Origin: Propionibacteriaceae bacterium
GTDB lineage: Bacteria; Actinomycetota; Actinomycetes; Propionibacteriales; Propionibacteriaceae
Assembly: GCA_030450535.1 (NCBI GenBank)
Contig: JAKDIK010000017.1
Location: 1-17,678 of the forward strand
Direction of reading: 5' to 3'
Length of the DNA stretch: 17,678 nucleotides
Positions 7,567 through 13,124 of the stretch are shown here, in pieces (position 1 is the stretch's first letter; the number at the start of each line of letters is the position of its first letter). The position numbers were made by a program, and so were the translations under genes. Under the pieces are notes generated by a model. The model was not told the DNA's origin, made no database searches, and saw only the letters and a program-made list of their open reading frames with translations.

Positions 7567-7680
7567 ATGATGGGTGCGATGGGGAACATGGGTACCCCAC
7601 TTCGAGCCGCCATTTATCTGCGCATCGGCCTTGACCGGGAGGACACCCGCCTCGGTGTCGACCGGCACACCGCGCTGTAG
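7567..7680 (+). pseudogene. N-terminal remnant of a serine recombinase/resolvase
   Basis: The frame starting ATG 2 nt after the ychF stop encodes 37 residues. Of these, LRAAIYLRIGLDREDTRLGVDR follows the N-terminus of large serine recombinases (RAAIYLRIS with the catalytic Ser, then LD..., G..V.RQ). Here the catalytic Ser of YLRIS is Gly, and the frame stops right after GVDRH where RQREDC would be expected. No continuation was found in any frame down to 7814. It is most likely a decayed leftover of an integrated element whose rest was deleted. The match is from memory of the family consensus and short, so confidence is moderate. Confidence 0.5.
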
Positions 7681-7814
7681 CACTATGCGGGACTCAACTC
7701 TTGCCTCAGGGCGATGGGCGCGGGAATGGTTGATGTGTGCCGCACGTGATGGTCCTCTCTTCACGTCTGCGGGATGCCACGAGGTTCCGCGCCACTCGCG
7801 GGTAGACTGATCGT
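7681..7814. other. Intergenic stretch between recombinase remnant and mntA
   Basis: These 134 bases have no convincing coding frame on either strand. They end with the mntA promoter. They may hold further decayed mobile-element sequence, but nothing recognisable was seen. Confidence 0.4.
7803..7808 (+). promoter_or_regulatory. TAGACT -10 box of mntA, leaderless
   Basis: TAGACT ends 6 nt before the GTG at 7815 with no SD, so transcription should start at the GTG itself. A second GTG two bases earlier is in another frame. Confidence 0.6.
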
Positions 7815-8120
7815 GTGTTCGACGTGGCCGTGCTGGACCGTGAGGCGCTCGCTCGTGCCTGCGAGCAATATGGTGTCGTGCGGCTGCGCGTGTTCGGGTC
7901 GGCGGTCACGGGCGAATTCGATCCGGCCACCAGCGATCTGGACTTCTTCGTCGACTTTGGCGCGGACGCGCCGAAGGGGGTGGCCCCCTTCCTCGGGCTC
8001 AAGGAAGAACTGCAGCGAATCGCTGGCCGTGGCGTCGATCTCGTCGAGGCTCGGGCGGTGCGCAATCCCTACTTCGCGAAGCGGGCGTTCGCAGAGGCCG
8101 TGGATGTGTATGCGGCCTGA
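7815..8120 (+). CDS. mntA: MNT-domain nucleotidyltransferase antitoxin, MntA-like
   Basis: This 101-residue minimal nucleotidyltransferase (pol beta fold) has the signature VFGSAVTGEFDPATSDLDFFVDF: Gly28-Ser29 of the GSx10DxD motif, the metal-binding Asp41 and Asp43, and a third acidic residue at Asp75 in GVDLVE. In studied HEPN/MNT pairs the MntA antitoxin neutralises the HEPN toxin by transferring AMP to a Tyr next to its active site. It starts with GTG behind a leaderless -10. Its 3' end overlaps the next gene, hepT, by 11 nt, a tight coupling typical of toxin-antitoxin pairs. Here the antitoxin gene comes first. The base composition is less GC-rich than ychF upstream, in line with acquisition. 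The family is clear; the antitoxin role follows from the neighbour. Confidence 0.9.
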   Translation: MFDVAVLDREALARACEQYGVVRLRVFGSAVTGEFDPATSDLDFFVDFGADAPKGVAPFLGLKEELQRIAGRGVDLVEARAVRNPYFAKRAFAEAVDVYAA

Positions 8121-8460
8121 GTCCGCGGCACTGGTCTGGGACGCGCTTGATGCCGCGACGTCGATCGTCAGCTTCCTTGACGGCGTAACGCTGGATGGGT
8201 ATGTGAAAGATCTGCTACGTCGTCGGGCGGTGGAGCGGGAGTTCGAGATCATCGGTGAAGCTCTGGGGAGGTTGTCTCGGATAGACCCGGAGACTGCGGC
8301 ACGCATCCCGAGCCTCAGGAACGCGGTGGGCCTGCGGAACGTGTTGATTCACGGGTATGCGGAGATCGTTGACGAGCGTATCTACGACACCGCCGTTCAG
8401 GACCTGCCGGGGCTGATCGATGTGCTCAAAGCTCTGATGGCCGAGGCCGGCGAACCGTAG
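8110..8460 (+). CDS. hepT: HEPN-domain RNase toxin, HepT-like
   Basis: This 116-residue all-helical HEPN protein (DUF86/HepT) is the probable RNA-cleaving toxin partner of MntA. The active site motif Rx4H is present as R76-NVLI-H81, followed by Gly82 and Tyr83, so the full Rx4HxY motif whose Tyr is the AMP acceptor in characterised pairs is intact. Upstream, RRRAVEREFEIIGEALGRLSR at about 37-57 is the typical HepT helix; the family usually continues with a HEPN core and a C-terminal helix (DLPGLIDVLKALM), as here. The ATG at 8110 gives MRPESAALVWDAL, the usual start position. It lies inside the end of mntA with an 11-nt overlap, and GAGG occurs 12 nt upstream. No truncation or damage is seen, so the module looks functional. 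Confidence 0.9.
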   Translation: MRPESAALVWDALDAATSIVSFLDGVTLDGYVKDLLRRRAVEREFEIIGEALGRLSRIDPETAARIPSLRNAVGLRNVLIHGYAEIVDERIYDTAVQDLPGLIDVLKALMAEAGEP

Positions 8461-8478
8461 TTCTGAGTCGTGAGCTGC

Positions 8479-8613
8479 ATGAAAGGTACCGAAGGCGAGC
8501 TCTTTGATCTTCGCGGACACAAGACATGTTGGCGGCAGTTCTTGATCGACGAGGCCGGCGGGGCAATCGAGGAAGATCATGAGCGGGCTCGGTGGAGTTC
8601 AGGCAATGTGTAG
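8479..8613 (+). CDS. 44-codon orphan frame between the two toxin-antitoxin modules
   Basis: An ATG-initiated frame encodes a 44-residue product (MKGTEGELFDLRGHKTCW at its start, acidic in the second half, ending WSSGNV) in the otherwise gene-free 174 bp between hepT and vapB. I do not recognise it. No convincing SD precedes it. GC is visibly lower than the surroundings (32 of 60 bases in 8461-8520). It could be a tiny real gene, a remnant of an element, or chance; the low GC argues for foreign sequence rather than for function. Confidence 0.2.
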   Translation: MKGTEGELFDLRGHKTCWRQFLIDEAGGAIEEDHERARWSSGNV

Positions 8614-8628
8614 CGCGGGTGCTACGAT
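8610..8628 (+). promoter_or_regulatory. vapB promoter with inverted repeat over the -10 box
   Basis: GTAGC-gcgggt-GCTAC (8610-8625) is an inverted repeat with 5-bp arms. Its right arm overlaps the -10 hexamer TACGAT (8623-8628), which ends 6 nt before the vapB ATG. Autorepression by VapB or VapBC binding here is the usual arrangement for such operons. The mRNA would be leaderless. Confidence 0.55.
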
Positions 8629-8634
8629 TGCGGC

Positions 8635-8916
8635 ATGAGTAGGGGTGAACCGCAGGTGGAGAGCCTTTCGCAGCGCGAGTTGCGCAATGAGTCTGGACGT
8701 GTGCTTCGCGCGGTCGGCGAGGGGCGTTCGTTCGTGCTGACCAACCGCGGAGTCGCCGTCGGTCGCATCGTCCCTCTCGATGCCCCGGCCCCCACGTTGC
8801 CCATCGCCCGGCCGGCCAAGCGGGTCAGTGGCTGGGCGGCGCTGAAGCCTCAGCCAGCCGATGGCGACCGTCCGATGGGCCAGATCCTCGATGAGTTGCG
8901 GGCGGATCGGGTGTGA
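8635..8916 (+). CDS. vapB: Phd/YefM-family antitoxin (VapB)
   Basis: This 93-residue protein has an N-terminal Phd/YefM DNA-binding and dimerisation domain, SQRELRNESGRVLRAVGEG at about residues 12-30 and VLTNRGVAVGRIVPL at 34-48. A flexible Pro-rich segment and a C-terminal toxin-binding tail (MGQILDELRADRV) follow. The antitoxin would mask the PIN toxin and repress the operon. The ATG lies 6 nt after TACGAT without an SD. Its stop overlaps the vapC start as GTGA, giving translational coupling. The same gene order and overlap are standard for actinobacterial vapBC loci. The family assignment is strong by motif; the partner assignment rests on adjacency. Confidence 0.93.
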   Translation: MSRGEPQVESLSQRELRNESGRVLRAVGEGRSFVLTNRGVAVGRIVPLDAPAPTLPIARPAKRVSGWAALKPQPADGDRPMGQILDELRADRV

Positions 8917-9353
8917 AGGACGTTCCGCTCGTCTATGCCGACACGTCTGCGCTCGGAGCGCTCCTGGTCGCGCAGCCCGAGACCCGAGCGCTCGTGGACT
9001 GGCTCGATCAGGAGCATGCCAATCTTGTCTCGTGTGATTTGCTCGAGACGGAGTTGCGTCGCATGGCGGTGAGGGAGGGGCGTGATCAGTCGAAGGTCAG
9101 CGCGATTCTCGACGGTGTGTCGCTCGCAGCGCTGGACAGGGCCACGTATCGGTCCGCGGGGTTCTTGCCGATGCCGTATCTGCGAACCCTCGACGCCTTG
9201 CATCTGGAGGCGGCGATGCGCCTTGACGCTGAAGCCGTCCTCACCTACGACCACCGGCTTGGTGAGGCGGCGAGGGCTGCGGGACTCGACGTGATCGCTC
9301 CTGGCGCGGGCGCCGCTGGAGGAGAAATGACACTGCGCAGCGCGCTGACGTGA
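8913..9353 (+). CDS. vapC: PIN-domain ribonuclease toxin (VapC)
   Basis: This 146-residue PIN-domain endoribonuclease is the toxin partner of vapB. The conserved acidic residues are present: Asp10 in LVYADTSAL, Glu45 (or Glu47) in LLETELRR, Asp94 in LRTLDALHLEAA, and Asp113 in LTYDHRLGEAA. These would coordinate Mg2+ for cleavage of tRNA or rRNA, as in studied VapC toxins. The start GTG overlaps the vapB stop by 4 nt (GTGA). The C-terminus after about residue 130 (GAGAAGGEMT...) is unstructured and slightly longer than the usual domain. There is no sign of truncation, so the module appears intact. The RNA target cannot be told from sequence. Confidence 0.94.
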   Translation: MKDVPLVYADTSALGALLVAQPETRALVDWLDQEHANLVSCDLLETELRRMAVREGRDQSKVSAILDGVSLAALDRATYRSAGFLPMPYLRTLDALHLEAAMRLDAEAVLTYDHRLGEAARAAGLDVIAPGAGAAGGEMTLRSALT

Positions 9354-9539
9354 CGAACTCCTCGACGTGCTCGCGCTCGTGCCGGTGACTGGGGCGGGCC
9401 GGGTGGTCGCGAGCCTGGGCTGTTTTCACCGCCTCCTGGCGACCAAGACCGTTGCTTCTCACGGCCGGCGTCGACTCTCTCGGCAGCCCCTCGTGCTTGG
9501 TCGACCCGGGACGGGGCGAGCGTCGCGTACCGTTCTGCC
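9354..9539. other. Intergenic region after vapC
   Basis: These 186 bases show no convincing gene. Short imperfect inverted repeats occur (TGGTCGC at 9404-9410 with GCGACCA at 9439-9445; CGACCAAG at 9440-9447 with CTTGGTCG at 9496-9503), but they are weak and may be chance. The right end of the toxin-antitoxin islet would lie in here. The region ends with the -10 TACCGT of the next gene. Confidence 0.35.
9528..9533 (+). promoter_or_regulatory. TACCGT -10 box, leaderless start of the HhH/DUF1801 gene
   Basis: TACCGT ends 6 nt before the ATG at 9540 with no SD between, the same geometry as several other genes in the window. Confidence 0.55.
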
Positions 9540-10205
9540 ATGGCCGACATCCCTTTCCCCTCGACCGGCGCCCCCGCGCTTCGTGCGCTCGCCAGCGCCG
9601 GGTACGCCCACCTCGGTCAACTCGACGGTGTGCGCATGGCCGACATCCTCGCGCTGCATGGCATGGGACCGAAGGGGATCGGCGCGCTGCGCCGCGCGAT
9701 GGCCGAGCACGGGTGGGTCTTCGCCGACGACGACCCGTCGGTCGGCGCCGTCCGAGGGGGTCGCGTGTCGTTGACCGAGGGACGCCGGCCCGACCGCAAC
9801 GACTCCAAGACCGCGCCCACGCACGTCGAACCGGCCGCGTGGATCGCCGGGCTGCCCAAGGCCAGGCAACGCGACGAGGGCGCGCAACTGCTCGCGCTCT
9901 TCGACGAGGTCACCGCCGCCGAAGCGGTGATGTGGGGACCGTCGATCGTGGGCTATGGGGAGTTGCACTACGTCTACGAGTCGGGTCGGGAGGGCGACAT
10001 GCCGCGGGTCGGGTTCAGCCCGCGGTCGGCGTGCCATACCTTCTACCTGGCCCTCGATGCCCCGGGTGCCCCCGAGCTGTTGGCGAGGCTCGGAAAGCAC
10101 CGGACGAGCGTCGCCTGCCTTTATGTCAACAAGCTGGCCGACGTCGATCTCGACGTGCTTCGCACGCTGGTCGAACTCGGCTGGGATCTCTCCCGCACCG
10201 GGTGA
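9540..10205 (+). CDS. Helix-hairpin-helix-like domain fused to DUF1801 domain
   Basis: This 221-residue protein has two parts. Residues about 5-60 (STGAPALRALASAGY, then VRMADILALHGMGPKGIGALRRAM) look like a helix-hairpin-helix domain of the kind seen at the C-terminus of RNA polymerase alpha, probably DNA-binding. After a polar linker, residues about 97-213 form a DUF1801 (YdhG-like) domain: PAAWIAGLP, MWGPSIVGYGELHYVYESGR at 131-150, VGFSPRSACHTFYLAL, and LLARLGKHRTSVACLYVNKLADVD. DUF1801 proteins are uncharacterised small cytosolic proteins related in fold to the frataxin-like/YdhG group. The start ATG sits 6 nt after TACCGT. The gene stands alone with no obvious operon partner. Domains are recognised by pattern; the combined function is unknown. 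Confidence 0.82.
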   Translation: MADIPFPSTGAPALRALASAGYAHLGQLDGVRMADILALHGMGPKGIGALRRAMAEHGWVFADDDPSVGAVRGGRVSLTEGRRPDRNDSKTAPTHVEPAAWIAGLPKARQRDEGAQLLALFDEVTAAEAVMWGPSIVGYGELHYVYESGREGDMPRVGFSPRSACHTFYLALDAPGAPELLARLGKHRTSVACLYVNKLADVDLDVLRTLVELGWDLSRTG

Positions 10206-10255
10206 ACCCTGACGCTGACCCCCCATCGTCACGCCAGGCAGGATCCCGGGCGGCC

Positions 10256-10261
10256 TAGGGT
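10256..10261 (+). promoter_or_regulatory. TAGGGT -10 box of the PNPOx-like gene, leaderless
   Basis: TAGGGT ends 6 nt before the ATG at 10268 and no SD is present, so the mRNA should start at the initiation codon. Confidence 0.6.
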
Positions 10262-10267
10262 ACCGGC

Positions 10268-10849
10268 ATGAACATCCAGGAACCGCAGGACGGCACCAGC
10301 TGGCGAGACCGCCTCCGCAGCATCCCCGCCTTCCCCGACGAGATGCCGGACTTCGAGGTCGCCGACGCCCCCGACGACCCCCTACCCCTGTTCGAGGCCT
10401 GGCTCACCGAGGCCATGGCCACCCAGGTCAGGCAGGCCAACATGATGACGCTGTCCACCATCGACGGCGATCATCCCGCCGCCCGGACGCTGATTCTGAA
10501 GGACTTCGGCCCCTCGGGGTTCGACTTCGCCACCGCCCGCACCACCGCCAAGGCCCGCCAGCTCGCCGAGCGCCCCGTCGCCAGCATGCTGTTCTACTGG
10601 ACCGAGACCGGCCGCCAGGTGGAGGTGCGCGGCCCCGTGGTGGAGGCGCCCGAGGAAGAGATCCAGGCAGACTGGCTGCAGCGTCCCTCCAGCGACGGCC
10701 AACCCAACCCCAACTGGGTGGTCTACCGCATCGAGCCCGAGGTGATCGAGTTCCTGCAGTCGAAGCACAGCCGACGCCATACCCGCATCCGCTACGCGCG
10801 CGAGGGCGATGCCTGGCGCCTCGAGAACCTCACCGCCCCCGAGAAGTAG
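10268..10849 (+). CDS. Pyridoxamine 5'-phosphate oxidase-like flavoprotein, shortened
   Basis: This 193-residue FMN-binding split-barrel protein is of the PdxH/PhzG type, which oxidises pyridoxamine or pyridoxine 5'-phosphate to PLP. Recognisable are MMTLSTIDGDHPAARTLILKDF at about 59-80 (FMN contacts), FATARTTAKARQLAERP at 87-103, FYWTETGRQVEVRGPV at 109-124, and the C-terminal RRHTRIRYAREGDAW, where Arg and His of the RxH substrate motif are kept (R169-R170-H171). Compared with PdxH, the segment that normally reads like RP.GSQIGAWAS between the barrel and the C-terminus is shortened to EEEIQADWLQRPSS, so part of the dimer or active-site cover is missing. It may be a bona fide PLP synthase or a related flavin oxidase with another substrate, so no symbol is given. 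It has a leaderless -10 promoter and is a single-gene unit. Confidence 0.85.
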   Translation: MNIQEPQDGTSWRDRLRSIPAFPDEMPDFEVADAPDDPLPLFEAWLTEAMATQVRQANMMTLSTIDGDHPAARTLILKDFGPSGFDFATARTTAKARQLAERPVASMLFYWTETGRQVEVRGPVVEAPEEEIQADWLQRPSSDGQPNPNWVVYRIEPEVIEFLQSKHSRRHTRIRYAREGDAWRLENLTAPEK

Positions 10850-10929
10850 GCGCGGGCCCGGCTCGCCCGTCCGGAAGCGGTCGGTGTGGCAGGAAGCGGT
10901 TGACTGTGAAACCCCTGGGCCCAGCGGGC

Positions 10930-11091
10930 TCAGGGCTGCAGCCCAATCCGCACCTCGGCGCTCAGCCCGTCAGCCACCGAACCGGACGTGCGCAGGATGA
11001 CCCCATCGATCTGGGTCAGGCTCCGCAGCGCCAGATCGTTGGCGACGTTGTACGGGTTCTTGCCGTCGGTCACGAGCAATAGCTGAGCCAC
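10930..11091 (-). pseudogene. Orphan C-terminal coding fragment of unknown family
   Basis: A minus-strand frame from GTG 11091 to TGA 10930 encodes 53 residues (QLLLVTDGKNPYNVANDLA, then RSLTQIDGVILRTSGSVADG, ending EVRIGLQP). Its codons are rich in G/C at third positions, as in real genes here, and the sequence reads like the compact C-terminal end of a larger cytosolic domain. I do not recognise the family. The frame is blocked upstream only at 11140, the stop codon of the phosphotransferase, which lies in the same frame. So it could be the tail of that gene after frameshifts, the remains of a neighbouring gene, or a very small gene. No SD is evident at the GTG. A remnant is the most likely reading. 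Confidence 0.4.
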
Positions 11092-11139
11092 CCCGAGGCC
11101 ACCCCAGCGGGCGTGCGGGGGAGGTGGGTATCGCGAAGC

Positions 11140-11874
11140 TCAAGGAGATGTTCGACGAGGTCGGGCTCCAGCCGTTGCTCGAGTCTCCGAGCGCGCCAGG
11201 CGTCGCCGGTCGGCGTCCTGAAGCAACGCCCGCAGGGAATCCTGCTCACCGGGCCCCCAGGGCCCCGAGCCAGCGAGTGGGATCTCGGTGAGATAGCGGC
11301 GCTCGTCCGCGGGGATGCGCGCGACCACCAGATCCGGGTTGCCTCGCGCCGTGGCGTAGAGCGCCGGCCCGTCGGCGTAGTAGGGGTCGATGAGGACGAG
11401 CCGGCCGTCGGACGTCCGCATGACGTTGGCGGGATTGCTGTCCAGCGGTCCGCACCAGGGCAGCTCACACAGCGCCGCCGCATGGACGTCAGTCACGACG
11501 GCGGCGAGTTCCTCGAAGCCGGGTTCCGGTCCCGCGAGCGCCGCCAGAAAGGCCACCGCGTCCTCCTGCGGGACGGCGTCGAGTCGCTCCAGGAACTGCA
11601 GATCACCGCCGCCCGCGAGCCGACGGTGGGCGAACAACCGCGGGACGAGACCCGTGCCGGACGCCTCGGCGTACAGCCGGGCGGTGAACGGGCCAACCGG
11701 GTCGAACGGGCTGATCCGGGCGACGACGCCGCCTTGGGGAGCCGCCAGAGCGATGGCCCAGTCCCCGGCGCCGCACGGCGTCCACTCCGCCCACCGGAGG
11801 CAGCGTTCGGCGTCCGCGTGCGTGGCTTCCGGGCCCAGCAGCGCGAGCGCCGCGTCCACGTGATCGCCAGCCAT
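11140..11874 (-). CDS. Aminoglycoside/fructosamine-kinase-like phosphotransferase, probable C-terminal frameshift
   Basis: As read, this is a 244-residue protein of the protein-kinase-like phosphotransferase fold. VARISPFD at about 51-58 is the beta-strand region, and LQFLERLDAVPQEDAVAFLAAL resembles the N-lobe to C-lobe linker. The catalytic-loop equivalent is LDSNPANVMRTSDGRLVLIDPYYADG at 144-169, with Asp145 and Asn150 as catalytic and metal-binding residues and Asp163 in the DFG-equivalent position. After about residue 227 third-position GC falls in this frame (SETRATAGARPRRTSP) while another frame, ending at 11070, becomes codon-typical and gives RLEQRLEPDLVEHLLELRD. A one-base shift near 11185-11215 is therefore likely, real or a sequencing error. 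GGAGG lies 9 nt before the ATG. The substrate is unknown. Confidence 0.72.
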   Translation of the reverse strand: MAGDHVDAALALLGPEATHADAERCLRWAEWTPCGAGDWAIALAAPQGGVVARISPFDPVGPFTARLYAEASGTGLVPRLFAHRRLAGGGDLQFLERLDAVPQEDAVAFLAALAGPEPGFEELAAVVTDVHAAALCELPWCGPLDSNPANVMRTSDGRLVLIDPYYADGPALYATARGNPDLVVARIPADERRYLTEIPLAGSGPWGPGEQDSLRALLQDADRRRLARSETRATAGARPRRTSP

Positions 11875-11988
11875 GACGCCCAGCCTCCACCATGGGTCAA
11901 GTCCTGGCGAACTCCGCGGATCCAGGGGTCGAAAGAGCTTACGAGGGAACGAAGCGCCGCCGGGGTGGGGCTCCGATCGCGCTGCGGC

Positions 11989-11994
11989 TAGGGT
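11989..11994 (+). promoter_or_regulatory. TAGGGT -10 box of the TspO-like gene, leaderless
   Basis: TAGGGT ends 6 nt before the GTG at 12001, with no SD, matching the local leaderless geometry. Confidence 0.6.
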
Positions 11995-12000
11995 CGAAGC

Positions 12001-12849
12001 GTGTCTGTCGTTGAAACACCATCCGCCCCGCGCAGCCTGCTCTTCGGACGCCTCCTCGTCACCGCCGGCGCCGCCGTGTGGATCGTGGGAACGCTGGTCG
12101 GCATGGGCCTCATTGGCGGTGAGGGCGTGGCCGAGCAGGGGGAGGGTCTGTTCTCCGACTCCGCAACGCTGATTGCCCCGCACGGCCCGGCGTTCTCGAT
12201 CTGGCCCGTGATCTACGTCTTCCTGGCCGGCTACATCGTGTGGCAGTGGCTGCCCGCGTCCGCCCACTCGCGGTGGGCTGCGGCGACGCGGATGCCGGCG
12301 GCGGCGTCGCTGGCCCTGAACGGCCTGTGGCTCCTCACCGTCTTCGCGGGCTGGATCGGGGTGTCCGTGCTGGTGATGCTCGGCATCGTGGCCTCGCTCG
12401 GCTGGATTCTCCGCGCAACGGCCAGGCTGCCCCGCGAAGGACTGCTGCCCGACATCGCCGTGGGAGGCACATTCGGCCTCTACCTCGGTTGGATTTGCGT
12501 GGCCACCTGCGCGAACATCGCCTCCTGGCTGGTCGCGCTGGGCGTGGCAGCCGATGACGGGCTGGCGACCATCCTCACCGTCGCCGTGCTGGTCGTCGTC
12601 GTCGTGCTTGCGGCGTTCCTGCTGCTGATGGCGCGCCACCGGGCGTTCCAGGCCGCGTTCACCGCGGCGGTCGTCTGGGGCACCGGCTGGGTGGTCGTGG
12701 GGCGCCTCGTGGGCGAGTTGATCAACCCGGCCGTCGCCGGCGCCGCCGCCGTCGCCGCGCTCGCCGTGGCGGTGCTGGGCGTCCTGCACCTCATCCGGTT
12801 CCGGGGTGTGACCCGCGCGGCGTCGGATCCCGGCAGCGCGCCCGCCTGA
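12001..12849 (+). CDS. TspO/MBR-like (tryptophan-rich sensory) membrane protein, long form
   Basis: This 282-residue polytopic membrane protein has about eight hydrophobic segments (roughly 17-37, 62-82, 98-117, 121-137, 153-178, 186-206, 215-237, 239-261). APHGPAFSIWPVIYVFLAGY near 59-78 and the NGLWLLTVFAGW segment near 106-117 resemble the W-P-x-Y and N-x-xW motifs of TspO/MBR proteins, and GGTFGLYLGWICVATCANIASW fits the longer actinobacterial relatives. Classical TspO is about 160 residues with five helices, so this protein is an extended member. TspO relatives bind porphyrins or sterols and tune stress responses, but that role is not shown here. The GTG start lies 6 nt after TAGGGT. It is divergent from the phosphotransferase and convergent with the ABC-F gene. 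Confidence 0.7.
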   Translation: MSVVETPSAPRSLLFGRLLVTAGAAVWIVGTLVGMGLIGGEGVAEQGEGLFSDSATLIAPHGPAFSIWPVIYVFLAGYIVWQWLPASAHSRWAAATRMPAAASLALNGLWLLTVFAGWIGVSVLVMLGIVASLGWILRATARLPREGLLPDIAVGGTFGLYLGWICVATCANIASWLVALGVAADDGLATILTVAVLVVVVVLAAFLLLMARHRAFQAAFTAAVVWGTGWVVVGRLVGELINPAVAGAAAVAALAVAVLGVLHLIRFRGVTRAASDPGSAPA

Positions 12850-12869
12850 CGCGACCCGCCCGTTCGTCC

Positions 12870-12889
12870 GTCGCCCCTTTGGCGGCGAC
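12870..12889. terminator. Weak hairpin downstream of the TspO-like gene
   Basis: GTCGCC (12870-12875) pairs with GGCGAC (12884-12889) around an 8-nt loop, 20 bp after the stop. There is no U-tract, so this is only a possible intrinsic terminator. Confidence 0.25.
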
Positions 12890-12981
12890 TGGCGCGCCCC
12901 GGTCCTGCGGGCTGGATGGCCTGCACCGCGACGGCCCCGACCCTTGGTTTGCGCGGCCTGTGCCGGGGCCGGGTCCACCGA

Positions 12982-13045
12982 AATCCAGCACGAGATCCGC
13001 ACTGCCGGCCTGGAAATCGTTTCAGTCGACATCGCGTGCTGGATT
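12982..13045. repeat. 15-bp imperfect inverted repeat with 34-nt centre in a convergent gap
   Basis: The arm AATCCAGCACGAGAT (12982-12996) is the reverse complement of ATCGCGTGCTGGATT (13031-13045) except at one position. The centre holds 34 nt. It sits between the convergent TspO-like and ABC-F genes. It may be a dispersed palindromic element, a bidirectional terminator stem, or remains of an element's ends. No second copy was noticed in this window. Confidence 0.75.
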
Positions 13046-13124
13046 CGTGTGAACGGAGCCCGGGCCAAGCGGAGGACGTCGTGAGCCCTGGGCGATGGTG
13101 GGGAGTCCGATGTCGCCGAGACCA

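Noticed and set aside
6374..7600. N-terminal extension of the small membrane protein frame through ychF
   Set aside because: Antisense to ychF, no family sequence, and a strong SD marks the ATG at 6373.
9354..9539. Short inverted repeats as possible att or IS ends
   Set aside because: Arms of 7-8 bp with long loops are expected by chance at this GC, and no element genes lie between.
10907..10930. CTGGGCCCAG palindrome and CCCTG/CAGGG arms near 10915 as a terminator
   Set aside because: Small GC palindromes with no U-tract are common in this sequence; not distinct enough to call.
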